In this document: in pieces, positions 27,181-36,155 of the stretch
Layout of the letters: the number at the start of each line of letters is the position of its first letter
Numbering within the stretch: the stretch's first letter is position 1
From: Mycobacterium sp. M26
GTDB taxonomy: Bacteria > Actinomycetota > Actinomycetes > Mycobacteriales > Mycobacteriaceae
NCBI RefSeq assembly: GCF_001494595.1
Contig: NZ_LN929908.1
Coordinates: 2,889,716-2,953,715, forward strand
Length of the DNA stretch: 64,000 nucleotides
Reading direction: 5' to 3'
Program-made: the position numbers and the translations under genes
Notes under the pieces: model-generated
The model's database searches: none
Told to the model about the DNA's origin: nothing
What the model saw: only the letters and a program-made list of their open reading frames with translations

Positions 27181-29271
27181 CTACTCGGCTTTGTGGAAGC
27201 CGTTGGCCTGGGCCAGTTCCTCGCTGGCGAACCACACTTCCGGAATGGTGTGGTCGTAGAGCTCGGAATCCGGCGTGTAGTACAGCCCGGAATGGGTGTT
27301 GGCCTTGATCACGTAGCCTTCGGGCGCCTGATACGGATCGGCCAGTGGCAGGTGGATCGCCGGGCGCGCCTGGCCCTGGTCCACGTCCGCATCAGACTGC
27401 AGATCCTCGGCGGGCTCCATGGTGACGTCCTCGTCCGGAACCACCGGAACCTCGTCGGGTTCCTCGGCGGCACGGCGGCGGCGCGGCGCGCCGAACTCGC
27501 CCATGTCCAGACGCCACATCGACTGGGACTCTTCGAGATTCACCGCGGCGTGGCGGCCCGAGTCGCTGGCCTCGTCGGCCGACTCCTCCTCGATGTCCTC
27601 CTCGACCTCGGCGTATTCGACGTAGTCGGGATGGGCATCGTCGGGTTCGAGGTCAGGTTCGGCGACCTCGTGCTCGACCGGAATGCGGGTCGGCGTGGTG
27701 TCGATCGAATCCTGGTCGCCGTCGAAGACGTCGTCGGGACCCGGCATGGTCTTGGTGTCCGCACCGGCGGCCGACCAGCTGAAGCCGGACGAGTCGGGAA
27801 CCTGAACGCGGCTGCCCTCGGGGTATCCGGAGTAGCGCGACGACTCGGACTCACCGGGCCAGCGATCGTCGTCGTCGTAGTCGGAGTCCTCGAAGTCGTC
27901 CTCGTCGTCGTAGGCCGCGGCCCGGCGGCGCTGCAGCCACAGCAGGCCCAGCGCGATCACACCGACGAGCAGCACGGCCGGAATGATGACCAGCAGCCAC
28001 CACCAGTGCCAGGTGAAGCCCTTGCCGCTCTTGGTGTCCGAGGTGGCGGGCGTCTGCGGCGCGGTGCCGCTGGGCAGCTCCAGGCCCGCCAGCTGTCCGG
28101 CCAGCTCCGGCGGCTTGGTGGTGAAGGCGTTGGTCGCCTTGTTGAACGACAGCTCGCCGCCGCTGAACTTCTGCGTGACGGTGTCGCCGTCGGCGGTCTG
28201 CTCGCCGGTGGGCACGCCGAGCGAACCGGTGGCGCCACCGAGCTTGGCCCAGGCCGCGTTGATCGCTCCGCGCACCACGATCGCGCCGTTGTCCGGCGTC
28301 CAGAAGATGACCGGCTTGTCCGGTGCGCTGAAGGCGCTCACCCGGCTGTTCGGCGCGCCGCCGTCGGCCTCGGTGCCGGTGGGCAGACCGAGATCACCGG
28401 TCGGGCCACCGGCCGAGTCGTACTTCGCCAGGATCGCCCCGGTGACCGCATGCGCGCCGGTGGCCGGCGAGTAGAAGATCTTGCCGCCCGCGTAATCCTG
28501 CGCGGCCCCGTCGGTCCCGACGGTGTACTGCGCACCCTGGCGGGCGCCGAGCACGCCGGTCAGACCGCCGGCCGCACGCCACGCCTGGTTGATCAGGGTC
28601 GCGGGATCGGAAGGAACCTCGACACCGGCCAGATTGGCGGCCAGGTCCGGCGGATCGGTGGTGAAGACCTTGGTGGCGTTGTTGTAGGACACCGTGCCGC
28701 CGGTGAACTTCTGGCTGACGACGTCGCCGTCGTAGCTCTCGTCCCCGGTCGGCGCGCCGAGCGTGCCGCCGGAACCGCCCAGCTTGTCCCAGGCGGCGTT
28801 GATGGCGCCGCGCACCACCCACGCGCCAGTATCGGCGGTCCAGAAGATGGCGGGCTTGTCGCTGGCACTGAAGGTGCTGACCCGGCTGTCCGGCCCCAGC
28901 AGGCCGGCCACCTCGTCGATGGTCGGGAAGCCGAGGTCGCCGTCGGCGGGACCGCCGAGCGCCTGGTACTTGTCGAGGATCGCGCCGAACAGCAGGTGAG
29001 CGCCGGTGGCCGGGGTGAAGAAGATCTTGCCGCCGCTGAAGTTCTGGGCGAATCCGTCGCCGACCGGGTAGACGTCGCCGTCCTTGGTGCCGACCGGGGA
29101 ACCGTCGCCGCCGGCGGCCTGCCACGCCTGATCGATGGCCGCATTGGCCGCATCGCTTTCCGGTGAGGCCACCGCCACAGGGGCTACCAGCACCGCCGCC
29201 GCAGCCGTCGCGAACACGCCGAGCGCGAGCCGCCCGACGCCTCTGGTGAGACGACTTCCAAGCCAGGTCAT
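27181..29271 (-). CDS. LGFP-repeat envelope protein with one membrane helix and C-terminal sunset-type domain
   Basis: A 696-residue protein (Rv2721c equivalent). The signal region is GRLALGVFATAAAAVLVAPV, with likely cleavage after AVA-SPE. The extracellular part (about 40-410) consists of LGFP-type repeats arranged as two long units of about 190 residues, each with a FSGGKIFF/YAGGKIFY segment and a KPxIFWTxDxGAxVVRGAIN segment. LGFP repeats bind or organise cell-wall material. A transmembrane helix (WHWWWLLVIIPAVLLVGVIA) leads to an acidic cytoplasmic tail ending in SGLYYTPDSELYDHTIPEVW, a sunset-type motif. Start ATG 29271 follows GGGGAG. It converges with lexA, 12 bp apart. Confidence 0.85.
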   Translation of the reverse strand: MTWLGSRLTRGVGRLALGVFATAAAAVLVAPVAVASPESDAANAAIDQAWQAAGGDGSPVGTKDGDVYPVGDGFAQNFSGGKIFFTPATGAHLLFGAILDKYQALGGPADGDLGFPTIDEVAGLLGPDSRVSTFSASDKPAIFWTADTGAWVVRGAINAAWDKLGGSGGTLGAPTGDESYDGDVVSQKFTGGTVSYNNATKVFTTDPPDLAANLAGVEVPSDPATLINQAWRAAGGLTGVLGARQGAQYTVGTDGAAQDYAGGKIFYSPATGAHAVTGAILAKYDSAGGPTGDLGLPTGTEADGGAPNSRVSAFSAPDKPVIFWTPDNGAIVVRGAINAAWAKLGGATGSLGVPTGEQTADGDTVTQKFSGGELSFNKATNAFTTKPPELAGQLAGLELPSGTAPQTPATSDTKSGKGFTWHWWWLLVIIPAVLLVGVIALGLLWLQRRRAAAYDDEDDFEDSDYDDDDRWPGESESSRYSGYPEGSRVQVPDSSGFSWSAAGADTKTMPGPDDVFDGDQDSIDTTPTRIPVEHEVAEPDLEPDDAHPDYVEYAEVEEDIEEESADEASDSGRHAAVNLEESQSMWRLDMGEFGAPRRRRAAEEPDEVPVVPDEDVTMEPAEDLQSDADVDQGQARPAIHLPLADPYQAPEGYVIKANTHSGLYYTPDSELYDHTIPEVWFASEELAQANGFHKAE

Positions 29272-29437
29272 GTAACTCCCCGCCGTTCCGGTCAAGATGC
29301 CTCTAGTTATAGTCCGCGTCAACTCTGCGTCAGCAGATCACGACACGCGGCTTTATCCGAGATACGGCACGCACAAACACTCGAAAACAGCACAAAGTCG
29401 TGACAAAACCGCAGGAGACGGTCCCCGGACAGCACGA

Positions 29438-29460
29438 AGCCCGGGCCAGTGGCCCGGGCT
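29438..29460 (-). terminator. Hairpin terminator of fadE20
   Basis: A perfect 10-bp inverted repeat, AGCCCGGGCC (29438-29447) and GGCCCGGGCT (29451-29460), with a 3-nt loop, lies 15 bp beyond the fadE20 stop. It is the strongest simple hairpin I saw in the window and probably ends fadE20 transcription. Confidence 0.75.
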
Positions 29461-29475
29461 GTGCCGTCGAACAGG

Positions 29476-30636
29476 CTAAACACCCAGGCTGCGCCCGATG
29501 ATCTCCTTCATGATCTCGGTGGTGCCGCCGTAGATGGTCTGGACGCGGGCATCCAGGTAGGCACGGGCCACGTTGTACTCGCGCATGTAGCCGTAGCCGC
29601 CGTGCAGCTGCAAGCAGCGGTCGATGATCCGGACCTGGGCCTCGGTGGTGTACCACTTGGCCATCGCGGCCTGCTCGGCGGTCAGCTTCTCATCGAGGTG
29701 CAGCCGGATGAACTCGTCGGTCATGATCCGCACCGCAGTGGCCTCGGTGGCCAGCTCGGCGAGCAGGAAGCGGCTGTTCTGGAACGAGCCGATCGGCTTG
29801 CCGAACGCCTTGCGCTCCTTGGTGTACTGGATGGTCTCCTCGAGCACGGCCTCGATGGCCGCGGCGGCCATGATCGCGATCGAGATGCGTTCCTGCGGCA
29901 GGTTCTGCATCAGGTAGATGAAGCCCTGGCCCTCTTCGCCGAGCAGGTTCTCCACCGGCACCTTGACGTCGGTGAACGACAGCTCGGCGGTGTCCTGGGC
30001 GTCCAAGCCGATCTTGTCGAGGTGACGGCCCCGTTCGAAGCCCTCCATACCGCGCTCGACGACCAGCAGCGAGAAGCCCAGAGCACCCTTGTCGGGGTCG
30101 GTCTGGGCGACCACGATCACCAGGTCGGAGTTGATGCCGTTGGTGATGAAGGTCTTCGACCCGTTGAGGATGTAGTGGTCACCCTGCTTGACCGCGCGGG
30201 TCTTGATGCCCTGCAGGTCGCTGCCGGTACCGGGCTCGGTCATGGCGATCGCGGTGATCAGCTCACCGGTGCAGAACTTGGGCAGCCAGCGCTGCTTCTG
30301 CTCCTCGGTGGCCAGCCGCAGCAGGTAGGGCGCCACCACGTCGTTGTGCAGGGAGAAGCCCAAACCGCTGTAGCGGCCGGCCACGGTCTCCTCGACGACG
30401 ATGGTGTTGTAGCGGAAGTCGTCGTTGCCGCCGCCGCCGTACTCCTCCGGCACCGCCATCCCCAGGAAGCCCTGCTTGCCCGCTTCCAGCCAGACGCCGC
30501 GGTCGACGATCTTCTCCTTCTCCCACTGGTCGTGGTACGGCGCGACGTGGCGCTCGAGGAAGGCCCGGTAGGACTCCCGGAACAGTTCGTGCTCCGGCTC
30601 GAACAGCGTCCGGTCGTACTTGATGGCAGTGCTCAT
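29476..30636 (-). CDS. fadE20: Acyl-CoA dehydrogenase FadE20
   Basis: FAD-dependent acyl-CoA dehydrogenase of 386 residues, the first oxidative step of fatty-acid beta-oxidation. Family landmarks: PEEYGGGG near 65, AIAMTEPGTGSDLQGIKT at about 130-147, NGSKTFITNGINSDL, GRHLDKIGLDAQDTAEL, RKAFGKPIGSFQ and LQLHGGYGYMREYNVARAYL. The segment IYGGTTEIMKE near the end has Gly where medium-chain enzymes have the catalytic Glu, as in long-chain/isovaleryl types that place it on another helix. Start ATG 30636 follows GGAGG; the open frame upstream is not coding. A 20-bp palindrome lies 57-76 bp upstream. Confidence 0.92.
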   Translation of the reverse strand: MSTAIKYDRTLFEPEHELFRESYRAFLERHVAPYHDQWEKEKIVDRGVWLEAGKQGFLGMAVPEEYGGGGNDDFRYNTIVVEETVAGRYSGLGFSLHNDVVAPYLLRLATEEQKQRWLPKFCTGELITAIAMTEPGTGSDLQGIKTRAVKQGDHYILNGSKTFITNGINSDLVIVVAQTDPDKGALGFSLLVVERGMEGFERGRHLDKIGLDAQDTAELSFTDVKVPVENLLGEEGQGFIYLMQNLPQERISIAIMAAAAIEAVLEETIQYTKERKAFGKPIGSFQNSRFLLAELATEATAVRIMTDEFIRLHLDEKLTAEQAAMAKWYTTEAQVRIIDRCLQLHGGYGYMREYNVARAYLDARVQTIYGGTTEIMKEIIGRSLGV

Positions 30637-30692
30637 GACATATACCTCCGAGGAATCGCTGACATCGCTACGCGTGCTTGCCCACGAGGATA

Positions 30693-30712
30693 GACCAACC
30701 GAGTGGTTGGTC
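30693..30712. promoter_or_regulatory. Perfect palindrome, candidate TetR-family operator upstream of fadE20
   Basis: GACCAACCGAGTGGTTGGTC has perfect 8-bp arms around a GAGT centre. Size and symmetry suit a TetR-family operator, and fadE genes are often under TetR-type repressors. It lies between divergent fadE20 and the nucleosidase-like gene and could control either. No regulator gene is encoded nearby. Confidence 0.55.
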
Positions 30713-30811
30713 GAGAATCGGCACGGTTCGATGCTGACGTCCCTGTTCACCGCGAGTTGGGCCGCCGGCGGTCTGCCGCCGTTAGGGTGGCGACAAGTCG
30801 GGACGGTGAAG

Positions 30812-32078
30812 ATGGGTACGACGGTGCGATCCGGTGCACGCGGGTGGCTGTGGGCCGCCGCGCTGACTGCCGGGGCGGGCGCCGCCCTGCTGATCTGGCC
30901 GGCGACGGCGACCGCCGACAGCGCGTCGAGCACCACCGCCCACCATGCCACCGGCGGGCACGCCAAGGCCGCCGCCACCGCGGCCAAACCCCACCGCTCC
31001 GCGGCCACCACCACCGTGGCCCGCTCGGCCCGGTCCACCGCGCGGCCCGCCGTGGGCTCCGGCGGATCCGGCCAGGGTTCGGCACAGCAGCGGACGCTGA
31101 TCCGTGGCCCGCTCGGCCCGGTCCACCGCGCGGCCCGCCGTGGGCTCCGGCGGATCCGGCCAGGGTTCGGCACAGCAGCGGACGCTGATCCTGTCCGCCT
31201 TCCCCGCCGAGACCGACGCGATCCTGGCCCGGACCACGCTGGATTCGACCGCGCCGATCGTTGTCGACGGGTCGCACTTCTACCTCGGCGAGATGGGCGG
31301 GCGCCAGGTCGTGGTCGCGATGACCGGCATCGGCATGGTGAACGCAACCCGCACCACCACAACGGCTTTCGAGCATTTCACCGAATCATCGGGGACGACC
31401 ATCGGCGCAGTGGTGTTCGCCGGGGTCGCCGGCAGCTTCGACGGCGCACAGATCGGGTCGGTCACCGTCCCCGCGCGCTGGACCGCCGATGACGGAACCA
31501 CCTGGAACCCGGTGGATCCCGGACTGCTCAGCGCGGCAGGCACCCTGGCAGCCGACCTGATGAGTTCGGACACCATCGGGGACCCGGCCTGCCCGTGCAG
31601 CGGACTGACGTCGGGGCTGCGGGTCGACCTGGGCCGTGAGCCCACTCTCATCGTCGGCGGCGACGGCTCCAGCGACGACAGCAACGGTGGCGTCGCCTTT
31701 CCCGCAATTCCCTTCGGCGGTGCGATATTCGGGCCGCAACCCTGCGCGGCACCCGACTACTCACCGTGGTCCACCGGCAACTTCCTCCCGGCCATCGGAC
31801 CGTTCCTGATCCACGGACTGCTCAGCAACCTCACCGGTCTGTCGGCCAACCCCAATCCGGCCGTCGACGCCGTCGACCAGGAGACCGCCGCCGCGCAGCA
31901 GGTAGCCGACGCCTACGGCGTGCCGTTTCTCGGCATCCGCGGTATCTCCGACGGCACCGGCGATCCACTGAACCTGCCCGCCATCCCGTTCCTGCAGTTC
32001 TTCGTCTACCGCCAGATCGCCGCGGACAACGCAGCCATCGTCACCGAGGCACTGCTGCGGCACTGGCCCAGCACCTAG
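30812..32078 (+). pseudogene. Secreted nucleoside phosphorylase/MTA-SAH nucleosidase-like protein, frameshifted by an 88-bp tandem duplication
   Basis: The gene starts at ATG 30812 with a signal peptide (WLWAAALTAGAGAALLIWPA, then TATA) and an Ala/Ser/Thr-rich linker. The catalytic-type domain is in another frame: [49 protein letters not shown] and [14 protein letters not shown] are characteristic of the PNP/UDP phosphorylase superfamily (MTA/SAH nucleosidase-like). An 88-bp segment ending in CGGACGCTGATC is present twice in tandem (31014-31191), shifting the frame by +1; the first frame then runs to 31492. Removing one copy gives a continuous 392-residue secreted protein. As it stands the domain lacks its signal peptide. 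Confidence 0.75.
31014..31191. repeat. 88-bp direct tandem duplication
   Basis: Two exact copies with period 88 (31014-31101 and 31102-31189, plus two matching bases) covering the linker between signal peptide and catalytic domain of the nucleosidase-like gene. Because 88 is not a multiple of three it breaks the reading frame. Confidence 0.95.
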
Positions 32079-32105
32079 GCCTCCCACCCCCTTACACTTT
32101 CACCC

Positions 32106-34388
32106 ATGGGCCGAGCACCCACGAGCCTCACACACTGGGGTGCATTCAGCGCCAACGTCGCCGACGGCGAGATCACCTCCGTCACCGCACTTCCCGGCGA
32201 TGCCGACCCTTCTCCCCTGCTGGGCAACATTCCCGGATCCGTGCGCCACCCGTCCCGCATCGCCGGCCCGGCCGTGCGGCGCGGCTGGTTGCGCGACGGG
32301 CCGGGCCCCAGCAGCGCCCGCGGCGCCGAGGAATTCGTCGCGGTCAGCTGGGCGGAACTGACCGACCTGCTGGCTGGTGAACTTCGCCGCGTCGTCGACA
32401 CCTACGGCAACGAAGCGATCTACGGCGGTTCCTACGGCTGGGCCAGCGCGGGCCGCTTTCACCATGCTCAGAGCCAGGTGCACCGCTTCCTGAAGATGCT
32501 CGGCGGCTACACCTACTCGCGGCACTCCTACAGCCTGGGCGCCACCGGCGTGATCATGCCCCGGGTGGTCGGTACCCACGACGACCTGTTCAAGCGCTCC
32601 ACCCAGTGGAGCGTCATCGCCGAGCACACCGAACTATTGGTGTGCTTCGGCGGGATCAACCTGAAGAACACCGGGATCAATCACGGCGGCACCACCGACC
32701 ATCCAGCGCGCGACGCGCTGAATCGGTTCCGCGCCAAGGGCGGCCGCATCGTCTCGATCAGCCCGCTGCGCTCCGATATCGAGGGCGACTGCCAGTGGCT
32801 GCCCGCCAGACCGGGCACCGACGTCGCGATCATGCTGGCACTGGCCCACGTACTGGCCACCGAGGGACTGGCCGACCACGCCTTCCTGCAGACCTACTGC
32901 ACGGGCTACGACCGCTTCGAGCGTTACCTGCTGGGCGTCGACGACGGGGTGCCCAAGTCACCGCAGTGGGCCGCCCCGATCTGCGGGCTGGACGCCGGCG
33001 ACCTGACCGCACTGGCTCGCCGGATGGCCGCACAGCGCACCATCGTCACGGTCAGCTGGTCGCTGCAGCGGCTGCGGCACGGCGAACAGGCGCCCTGGAT
33101 GGGGCTGACGCTGGCCGCGATGCTCGGCCAAATCGGGCTTCCCGGAGGCGGTTTCGGGCACGGCTACGGCTCCATGAACGAGCCGGGGCTGCCACCGCTG
33201 CGCTGCCGGCTGCCCTCGCTGCCTCAGGGCCCCAACCCGGTGCAGACCTTCATCCCGGTCGCTGCGATCAGCGACATGCTGCTGCACCCGGGCGAGCCGT
33301 TCGATTTCAACGGCCAGACCCTGACCTACCCGGACATCAAGTGCGTGTACTGGGCCGGTGGAAATCCGTTCCACCATCACCAGAATCTGCCCCGGCTGCG
33401 CCGCGCCCTGGCCCGGGTGGACACCGTGGTGGTGCACGACCCGTACTGGACGCCGATGGCCCGGCACGCCGACATCGTGGTGCCCTCCACGACCGCCTTT
33501 GAGCGCGACGACTTCTCCGGATCCCGCAACGACCCACTGCTGGTGGCCATGCCGGCGCTCACCGAGCCCTATGCCCAGGCCCGTGACGACTACACCACGT
33601 TCGCCGCCCTGGCCGACCGCCTCGGCTTCGGCGACCAGTTCACCGAGGGCCGCACCGCCCGGCAGTGGTTGGTGCACATGTACGACACGTGGTCGGCCGA
33701 AATCGACGTCGCGGTGCCGGATTTCCACCAGTTCTGGGCCGACGGGATGCTGCGGCTACCGGTCGAAGACGGACTGACCCTGCTGGCCGACTTCCGCGCC
33801 GACCCGCAGACCCACCGGCTGGCCACCCCCAGCGGGCGTATCGAGATCTTCTCCGAGACGATCGAGAGCTTCGGCTACGCCGACTGCGGCGGACATCCAC
33901 GGTGGTACGAGCCCACCGAGTGGCTCGGTGGGCAACGCGCCGCTCGTTTCCCGCTGCATCTGATCGCCAACCAGCCCGCCAGCAGGCTGCACAGCCAGCT
34001 CGATGGTGGGGCCACCAGCCGGTCCTCGAAAGTGCAGGGCCGCGAACCGATTCGGATGCATCCCGGTGATGCCGCGCTGCGCGGCCTGGCCGACGGTGAC
34101 GTGGTGCGGGTGTTCAACGATCGCGGCGCCTGTCTGGCCGGCGTGGTGCTCGATGAGGGTCTGCGCCCGCAGGTGGTGCAGTTGTCGACCGGCGCCTGGT
34201 ATGACCCGCTGGACCCCGCCGACCCGGATTCGCTGTGTGTGCACGGCAATCCGAACGTGCTGACCGATGACACCGGAACCTCGGCACTGGCCCAGGGGTG
34301 CACCGGCGCGGCGGTGCTGGTCGAGGTGGAGAAGTTCGACGGGGTGCTGCCGCCGGTGCGCGCCCACCAACCGCCGGTCGTCAGATGA
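32106..34388 (+). CDS. bisC: Molybdopterin-dependent oxidoreductase, BisC (biotin/methionine sulfoxide reductase) type
   Basis: A 760-residue DMSO-reductase-family enzyme carrying bis-MGD molybdenum. The Mo ligand is predicted to be Ser114 in IYGGSYGWASAGRFH, as in DMSO, TMAO and biotin sulfoxide reductases. There is no N-terminal Cys cluster for an iron-sulfur centre and no twin-arginine signal, so it should act in the cytoplasm as BisC does, reducing biotin or methionine sulfoxide. Cofactor motifs include LVCFGGINLKNTGINHGG, YWAGGNPFHHHQNL and LIANQPASRLHSQLDGG. Start ATG 32106. No electron-transfer partner is adjacent, and in M. tuberculosis bisC lies elsewhere. Confidence 0.88.
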   Translation: MGRAPTSLTHWGAFSANVADGEITSVTALPGDADPSPLLGNIPGSVRHPSRIAGPAVRRGWLRDGPGPSSARGAEEFVAVSWAELTDLLAGELRRVVDTYGNEAIYGGSYGWASAGRFHHAQSQVHRFLKMLGGYTYSRHSYSLGATGVIMPRVVGTHDDLFKRSTQWSVIAEHTELLVCFGGINLKNTGINHGGTTDHPARDALNRFRAKGGRIVSISPLRSDIEGDCQWLPARPGTDVAIMLALAHVLATEGLADHAFLQTYCTGYDRFERYLLGVDDGVPKSPQWAAPICGLDAGDLTALARRMAAQRTIVTVSWSLQRLRHGEQAPWMGLTLAAMLGQIGLPGGGFGHGYGSMNEPGLPPLRCRLPSLPQGPNPVQTFIPVAAISDMLLHPGEPFDFNGQTLTYPDIKCVYWAGGNPFHHHQNLPRLRRALARVDTVVVHDPYWTPMARHADIVVPSTTAFERDDFSGSRNDPLLVAMPALTEPYAQARDDYTTFAALADRLGFGDQFTEGRTARQWLVHMYDTWSAEIDVAVPDFHQFWADGMLRLPVEDGLTLLADFRADPQTHRLATPSGRIEIFSETIESFGYADCGGHPRWYEPTEWLGGQRAARFPLHLIANQPASRLHSQLDGGATSRSSKVQGREPIRMHPGDAALRGLADGDVVRVFNDRGACLAGVVLDEGLRPQVVQLSTGAWYDPLDPADPDSLCVHGNPNVLTDDTGTSALAQGCTGAAVLVEVEKFDGVLPPVRAHQPPVVR

Positions 34389-34667
34389 ACTTCGCCATCG
34401 GTGGATGTCAGCAATCGTTGGCAGTCACCGCCGGGCACTGATCGAGCCGCGATTCACCGAGGCACCCACTGCGTCGCAGCGTCACCGCGAGACTCGGTCG
34501 ACCGGTTGAATAGGGAACGGCCGCAGATATATCTACCCGGCCTTCGCGTCGGACATCACGACAACGTCACACATTTTTCTCAGCTTTTTCTCACGTTTGT
34601 CTGGTGTGGCCGCGGCGCGAGTGCGAGGATTCCAGCAAGCCCGGAGAATCCCGAAGAGAGTTTGCTG

Positions 34668-36155
34668 ATGCGTCAATATCTGAAGGCCGCCGCCCGCAGT
34701 GTCGTGGTCGCGGTCATCGCGATCGCGGCGGCTTTGGCCACCGCCCTGGGTGCCACGATCACCGCCGCGGTCAACCTCGCCGCCGTCGCCCTGATCGTCC
34801 CGGGCACCGGCACACCGAATCCGGCGGTGCCGCCGCAGGGCACCAACTACATGCAGAACGCGGTGGCCTACTACATCGCGCCGAAGGCGCCGTCGTGCGC
34901 GGTGGTCTGCACCCCCGAACCGGTCCCCTACATCGCCCAGTTCTGGCCGTTCCCGTTCGCCGGGTGGGGCGGACTCAACGGAGCCAAGTGGAACGTGTCG
35001 GTGGCCAGTGGCGTCCAGAGCCTCAACGACCAGATCGACGCCGTCGACCCCGCCGACGACATCGTGATCTTCGGCTACTCCCAGGGCGCCACGGTGTCCA
35101 GCATTGTCAAAAGCCAACTCGCACAAGACAACGGCGGCGTCATCCCGGACCGGTATTCGTTCGTCCTGATCGGCAACCCGAACCGGCCCAACGGCGGCCT
35201 GTTCGAACGGCTCGCCGCATTCGGCACCGTGCCGATTCTGGACGCCACGTTCGGTCAGCCGACCCCCACCGACACCACCGTGCTGCCCGCGGTGAACACC
35301 ACCGACATCGCATTCCAGTACGACGGGGTCGCTGATTTCCCGAAGTACCCGATCAACCTGCTCGCCGACCTCAATGCGATCGCCGGTTTCTGGTACATCC
35401 ACGGGACCTACCTGTCGCCCCGGGGCACCGAACCGGTCACCGCGACGCCCTATGGCTACACGGTGCCCGAACTGGAGCAGGCCATCGACTGCAGCCAGAG
35501 CCCCAAGAACTGCCAGACCTACAACGACACCCTGTACATCACCATCCCGGCCAAGACACTGCCGATCATGCAGCCGCTGCTGGATCTCGGCGCGGCCACC
35601 GGCACCACCGCGCTGATCAAACCCCTGGTGTCCCTGATCTCCCCGGTGACCCGGGTGCTCATCGAAACCGGCTACGACCGCACCAATTACGGCCAGCCCT
35701 CCCCGTTCGGCCTGATCCCGGTGATCAACCCGGTCACGCTGACCGTAGACCTGGTCACCGCGGTGGGTCAGGGCATCCATGACGCGCTGGGCGACCTGGG
35801 TGTCTCGACCCCGTCGCCGAGTGCACCCTTGGTGCCGTCCTCGCCGGCCGCCACCCTGGCCGCCGCCACCACCACCTCTGACGGCCAGAAGAAGTCGGTC
35901 ACCGAGGGGACCGGACCGACGGAACCGACCGTGCCCAAGGCCTCCCAGATCCGCAGTTCCGTGGCGACAGCCGCCAAACCTGCTCGGCCGCAATCACATC
36001 CGACCACCACGTCACCGCTGTCGGATGTGGTGTCCGACATCAAGGACGCGGTCGGCAGCCTGGCACCCAAGCCGGTCGACAAGACCCCGGGCAGCGAATC
36101 GTCCGGCACCACCGCCGCCTCGGGCCGTGGCGGCACCGGAGCCGCAGCGGCCTAG
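34668..36155 (+). CDS. PE-PPE-domain secreted serine hydrolase
   Basis: A 495-residue exported protein. A hydrophobic N-terminal segment (SVVVAVIAIAAALATALGAT) serves as signal/anchor. A PE-PPE domain (alpha/beta-hydrolase fold) follows, with LIVPGTGTPNP at the start and the nucleophile motif IFGYSQGATV (Ser138). Members have esterase/cutinase-like activity. It has no PE or PPE N-terminal domain, so ESX export is not implied. The last 130 residues are Pro/Ser/Thr-rich and disordered-looking. ATG 34668 follows GAAGAGAG. Its stop shares CTAG with the convergent hflX stop. Confidence 0.82.
   Translation: MRQYLKAAARSVVVAVIAIAAALATALGATITAAVNLAAVALIVPGTGTPNPAVPPQGTNYMQNAVAYYIAPKAPSCAVVCTPEPVPYIAQFWPFPFAGWGGLNGAKWNVSVASGVQSLNDQIDAVDPADDIVIFGYSQGATVSSIVKSQLAQDNGGVIPDRYSFVLIGNPNRPNGGLFERLAAFGTVPILDATFGQPTPTDTTVLPAVNTTDIAFQYDGVADFPKYPINLLADLNAIAGFWYIHGTYLSPRGTEPVTATPYGYTVPELEQAIDCSQSPKNCQTYNDTLYITIPAKTLPIMQPLLDLGAATGTTALIKPLVSLISPVTRVLIETGYDRTNYGQPSPFGLIPVINPVTLTVDLVTAVGQGIHDALGDLGVSTPSPSAPLVPSSPAATLAAATTTSDGQKKSVTEGTGPTEPTVPKASQIRSSVATAAKPARPQSHPTTTSPLSDVVSDIKDAVGSLAPKPVDKTPGSESSGTTAASGRGGTGAAAA

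Noticed and set aside
27193-29166. 657-codon plus-strand open frame opposite the LGFP protein
   Set aside because: Mirror of a repeat-rich gene; its apparent repeats are those of the opposite strand.
30637-31362. N-terminal extension of fadE20 upstream of 30636
   Set aside because: The strong GGAGG site and the family start fit ATG 30636; the upstream part is antisense to the nucleosidase-like gene and its duplication.
34389-34667. Possible small gene or sRNA between bisC and the PE-PPE gene
   Set aside because: A 279-bp gap with one T-rich stretch (about 34574-34600) but no convincing reading frame, hairpin or promoter pair.
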